Source: Deltaproteobacteria bacterium (GTDB lineage: Bacteria > Bdellovibrionota > UBA1018). From it: 8,466 nucleotides of DNA. The position numbers and the translations under genes were made by a program. The stretch spans positions 1 through 8,466 of the forward strand of contig JACQAU010000322.1 in assembly GCA_016194835.1 (NCBI GenBank), given 5' to 3'. The notes below the pieces were generated by a model. The model ran no database searches, was not told the DNA's origin, and was given only the letters and a program-made list of their open reading frames with translations. Positions 6,203 through 8,466 of the stretch are shown in pieces; position 1 is the stretch's first letter, and each line of letters opens with the position of its first letter.

Positions 6203-6610
6203 TTAATCCACTTTATCTCTACTTGCTTCGTCTAGGATTCCGTTTACAAATCCATATGATTCTTCAGTGCCAAATTGTTTTGCAAGCTCCACTGCTTCGT
6301 TAATGGTAATGCCCACGTCAATTTCTGGCATATATTTCATTTCGTACACGGCCATTCTTAAAATACAACGATCAACAGTGGAGAGTCTTTGTATTTTCCA
6401 CTTCTTGAGATTTCTATCAAGGATTTGATCAATTTGAACTATATTTTGCAACGTTCCTGTAACTAGTTGTGATGAAAATGGTTGTATATCAGGAGGCACC
6501 CTAAAATATTGAAAATGCTCATCTAACTCTATTGGCTCAGTGATCCCTTGTCGGTCATAACCATAAAGAATTTGCAGGGCTATTTCTCTTGCTAAATGTC
6601 TTTTGCTCAA
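6203..6610 (-). CDS. nusB: Transcription antitermination factor NusB
   Basis: NusB pairs with NusE (ribosomal protein S10), binds boxA RNA and supports antitermination on rRNA operons. The 135-residue protein is slightly short but complete and all-helical, with the family landmarks: N-terminal RHLAREIALQILYGYDRQG, the central STVDRCILRMAVYEM at about 77-91, and the conserved INEAVELAKQFGTEESYGFVNGILDE split around 102-127. It starts with TTG at 6610, which overlaps the nrdR stop as TTGA; a Shine-Dalgarno (AGGA) lies nine bases before it, so this rare start is well supported. It is the last gene of the glyA-nrdR-nusB run, and 62 bp separate it from the ATPase remnant. No clear terminator hairpin follows. 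Confidence 0.96.
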   Translation of the reverse strand: MSKRHLAREIALQILYGYDRQGITEPIELDEHFQYFRVPPDIQPFSSQLVTGTLQNIVQIDQILDRNLKKWKIQRLSTVDRCILRMAVYEMKYMPEIDVGITINEAVELAKQFGTEESYGFVNGILDEASRDKVD

Positions 6611-7119
6611 GAGCGTTTTTCCTCTTCTAGTTTTGTTTGAAAAAGCGGTAAATTGAAATCTTCTTCCTTGCCGCTAAGCGGAACTTTTAGTTCAGCTACA
6701 AAATCATCTACATCCTTAAATGCACGATACACAGAAGAAAAACGTACGTATGCCACCTTGTCTAGTTTGTGCAATTCTAGCATTACATAGTGCCCAACAG
6801 TTTTGGCTGGTATTTCTTTTAGACCAAAAGCTTGAATTTGCTTTTCGATCTCATTTACAATGTCTTCTATCTTATTAGTTGGTACGTTTCGTTTTTGACA
6901 GGCCTTTTTGATTCCACCTATGATTTTTTCTCTCAGCCAAGGCTCTCGCCTGCCGTCCTTTTTAATAATCATTGGCATTATTTCTTCGACTCGTTCATAA
7001 GTTGTAAAACGACCCTCACATCGTAGACATTCCCTGCGACGACGGGTAATCTCACCAGTTTGATTTAGTCTTGAGTCAATTACTTTCGTGTCTAGTATTG
7101 CACAGAAAGGACATTTCAT
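6607..7119 (-). CDS. nrdR: Transcriptional repressor NrdR of ribonucleotide reductase genes
   Basis: NrdR senses ATP/dATP and represses ribonucleotide reductase genes by binding paired NrdR boxes. The 170-aa protein has the expected two parts: an N-terminal zinc ribbon with C3, C6 (CPFC), C31 and C34 (CLRC) and the basic RRRRE before the second pair, then an ATP-cone from about 46 to 139 beginning MPMIIKKDGRREPW and including VAYVRFSSVYRAFKDVDDF. It is slightly longer than the usual ~150-160 residues owing to an acidic tail rich in Glu and Lys. The ATG at 7119 overlaps the glyA stop as ATGA, so translation is probably coupled, and its own stop overlaps the nusB start. No NrdR box is evident in the 61 bp visible upstream of glyA. 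Confidence 0.97.
   Translation of the reverse strand: MKCPFCAILDTKVIDSRLNQTGEITRRRRECLRCEGRFTTYERVEEIMPMIIKKDGRREPWLREKIIGGIKKACQKRNVPTNKIEDIVNEIEKQIQAFGLKEIPAKTVGHYVMLELHKLDKVAYVRFSSVYRAFKDVDDFVAELKVPLSGKEEDFNLPLFQTKLEEEKRS
6620..6623 (-). promoter_or_regulatory. Ribosome binding site for TTG-started nusB
   Basis: AGAGGAAA on the minus strand, with the AGGA core nine bases before TTG at 6610, lies within the end of nrdR. It supports the TTG start and coupling to nrdR translation. Confidence 0.5.
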
Positions 7120-8405
7120 GTTTTTAACCCATAAATAGGAAAATTTTTACAGAGTTCTTTGACTTGATCTCTTATTTTGGCAATAATTTCTGTTTTACCT
7201 TTATTGTGTAAAATTTCACTAATCCATTGTCCAATAAATTTCATTTCATTTTCTTTCATGCCGCGTGTTGTGATTGCTGGTACTCCAATACGAATTCCGC
7301 TAGCAATAAAAGGACTGCGCTTTTCGTTAGGGACAGTGTTTTTATTTACTGTGATGCCGGCTTGATCCAGCCAGTTTTCAGCGTCTTTGCCTGTGATGTC
7401 GCCATCTCCGGTTTGTGTGAGATCAACAAGCATTAGATGGTTATCAGTTCCTCCAGTGACAAGACATACTCCATGAGATATTAAAATTTCGGCTAGAGCT
7501 TTAGAGTTTTTTAAAATTTGGTTTTGGTATTGCTTAAATTCAGGCTTAAGTGCTTCGCCAAAAGCCACAGCCTTGGCTGCAATAACATGCATTAGTGGGC
7601 CTCCCTGGATACCAGGAAAAATCCAAGAATTAAGCTGTTTCATGTATTCTGGTTTTCCTAAGACAATTCCTCCTCTTGGGCCTCTTAGGGTTTTATGTGT
7701 TGTGGATGTTGTATATGTCGCATGTGAAATAGGGGAGGGGTGAAGACCAGTAGCCACAAGCCCTGCGATATGGGCGATGTCTACAACGAAATGGGCTCCG
7801 GTTTCTTTAGCAATTTGACCAAGACTTTCGAAATCAATGATACGGGGATATGCACTGGCACCTGCGACAATTACTTTGGGTTTTTCTTTAATGGCGAGTG
7901 ATCGTACTAAATCGTAGTCAAGTCTATGGGTTTCCGGGTGCACTCCGTAGCTAAGAACTTTAAAAAGCTTTCCGCTGAAATTAGCTGGGCTTCCGTGTGT
8001 GAGGTGGCCACCGTGGGCCAGACTCATGCCACAAAGTGTTTCGCCAGGCTTCATAAGAGCCAGGAAAGCCGCCATGTTTGCTTGTGAGCCGGAGTGGGGT
8101 TGTACGTTGGCTGCTTCGACTTGAAAAAGCTTGCATACTCTTTCGATGGCTAGGCTTTCAGCTTCGTCAACAAATTCACACCCACCATAATATCTTTTTT
8201 TAGGGTATCCCTCGGCATACTTGTTGGTGAGTATGGAGCCTTGGGCATCTAAAACCGCCTGGCTAACATAGTTTTCTGATGCGATGAGTTCCAAGCCCTC
8301 TTCTTCTCGCTTGTGCTCTTTAACGATTGCCTCATATATAGACGGATCTTGTAACTTTAAACTTGTGTAAAATGATTTGTTTTGATCTGTAAAAGTACCA
8401 GCCAT
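7116..8405 (-). CDS. glyA: Serine hydroxymethyltransferase
   Basis: GlyA is the PLP enzyme that interconverts serine and glycine with transfer of a one-carbon unit to tetrahydrofolate, feeding purine, thymidylate and methionine synthesis in the cytoplasm. At 429 aa it has full family length (E. coli about 417). Visible hallmarks are LIASENYVS at 40-48, the NKYAEGYP-RYYGG segment at 61-75, the PLP phosphate-binding HSGSQANMA at 104-112, DIAHIAGLVATG with D209 and H212, and TTHKTLRGPRGG with the PLP-Schiff-base lysine K238. The ATG at 8405 begins MAGTFTD; the stop overlaps nrdR. It is the first gene of the visible operon. The 5' leader contains a perfect palindrome, and a TATAAT lies at the edge of the window. 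Confidence 0.98.
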   Translation of the reverse strand: MAGTFTDQNKSFYTSLKLQDPSIYEAIVKEHKREEEGLELIASENYVSQAVLDAQGSILTNKYAEGYPKKRYYGGCEFVDEAESLAIERVCKLFQVEAANVQPHSGSQANMAAFLALMKPGETLCGMSLAHGGHLTHGSPANFSGKLFKVLSYGVHPETHRLDYDLVRSLAIKEKPKVIVAGASAYPRIIDFESLGQIAKETGAHFVVDIAHIAGLVATGLHPSPISHATYTTSTTHKTLRGPRGGIVLGKPEYMKQLNSWIFPGIQGGPLMHVIAAKAVAFGEALKPEFKQYQNQILKNSKALAEILISHGVCLVTGGTDNHLMLVDLTQTGDGDITGKDAENWLDQAGITVNKNTVPNEKRSPFIASGIRIGVPAITTRGMKENEMKFIGQWISEILHNKGKTEIIAKIRDQVKELCKNFPIYGLKT

Positions 8406-8435
8406 ATTTGATATCTTATGTACAACTAAATATGG

Positions 8436-8460
8436 GCTTTTAAAAGCAAAAAGAATTATA
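8436..8460 (-). promoter_or_regulatory. Likely glyA promoter -10 element and leader palindrome
   Basis: On the minus strand TATAAT (8455-8460) is a perfect -10 consensus about 49 bases before the glyA ATG; the matching -35 would fall outside the window. Between them and the gene lies the perfect 12-bp palindrome GCTTTTAAAAGC (8436-8447), near the expected transcription start, a good position for an operator. No clear Shine-Dalgarno is seen before the ATG. Confidence 0.45.
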
Positions 8461-8466
8461 CCGTTA

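Noticed and set aside
7177..7436. Short plus-strand open frames inside glyA
   Set aside because: They are antisense to highly conserved glyA sequence and show no independent signals.

Overview
The window is a low-GC, gene-dense stretch of bacterial chromosome. The anchor genes are housekeeping: polA, glyA, nrdR and nusB. The glyA-nrdR-nusB order, the proofreading-type PolA, and a stand-alone M17 leucyl-aminopeptidase N-terminal-like domain protein (a form I associate with delta-proteobacteria, myxobacteria and Bdellovibrionota) suggest a member of Bdellovibrionota or a relative. This placement rests on recognition only and is tentative. I see no rRNA, tRNA, CRISPR array, insertion sequence or phage module.

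Layout from left to right. (1) Positions 2-2464, plus strand: most of polA, lacking only its N-terminal ~75 codons, with 5'-3' nuclease, intact 3'-5' proofreading and polymerase domains. (2) Positions 4774 back to 2427, minus strand: four genes convergent with polA, whose last gene overlaps the 3' end of polA by 38 bp. In transcription order these are an M17_N-like domain protein (146 aa), a lysine/serine-rich low-complexity protein (188 aa), an unrecognised 223-aa protein and an unrecognised 194-aa protein. The first three overlap one another and look translationally coupled. The first junction contains a 33-bp tandem repeat that carries the start codon, forms hairpins and places the upstream stop codon in a hairpin loop. 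(3) Positions 4775-4873: a divergent intergenic region. (4) Positions 4874-5887, plus strand: a secreted, cysteine-rich protein that looks like an NlpC/P60-type cysteine hydrolase. (5) Positions 5898-6140, minus strand: the decayed C-terminal end of an archaeal-type AAA ATPase with a PD-(D/E)XK-like tail. (6) Positions 8405 back to 6203, minus strand: glyA, nrdR and nusB, overlapping by 4 bp at each junction (ATGA, then TTGA), very likely one transcript.

The glyA operon links one-carbon metabolism, control of ribonucleotide reductase and rRNA antitermination, which fits a growth-linked operon. The riboflavin genes that often lie between nrdR and nusB are absent here. The most novel part is the four-gene minus-strand cluster. 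I could not assign a function to three of its proteins, and the fourth is only a non-catalytic domain. No known defence, secretion or mobile system is evident, so it is a candidate uncharacterised operon and not a demonstrated system.
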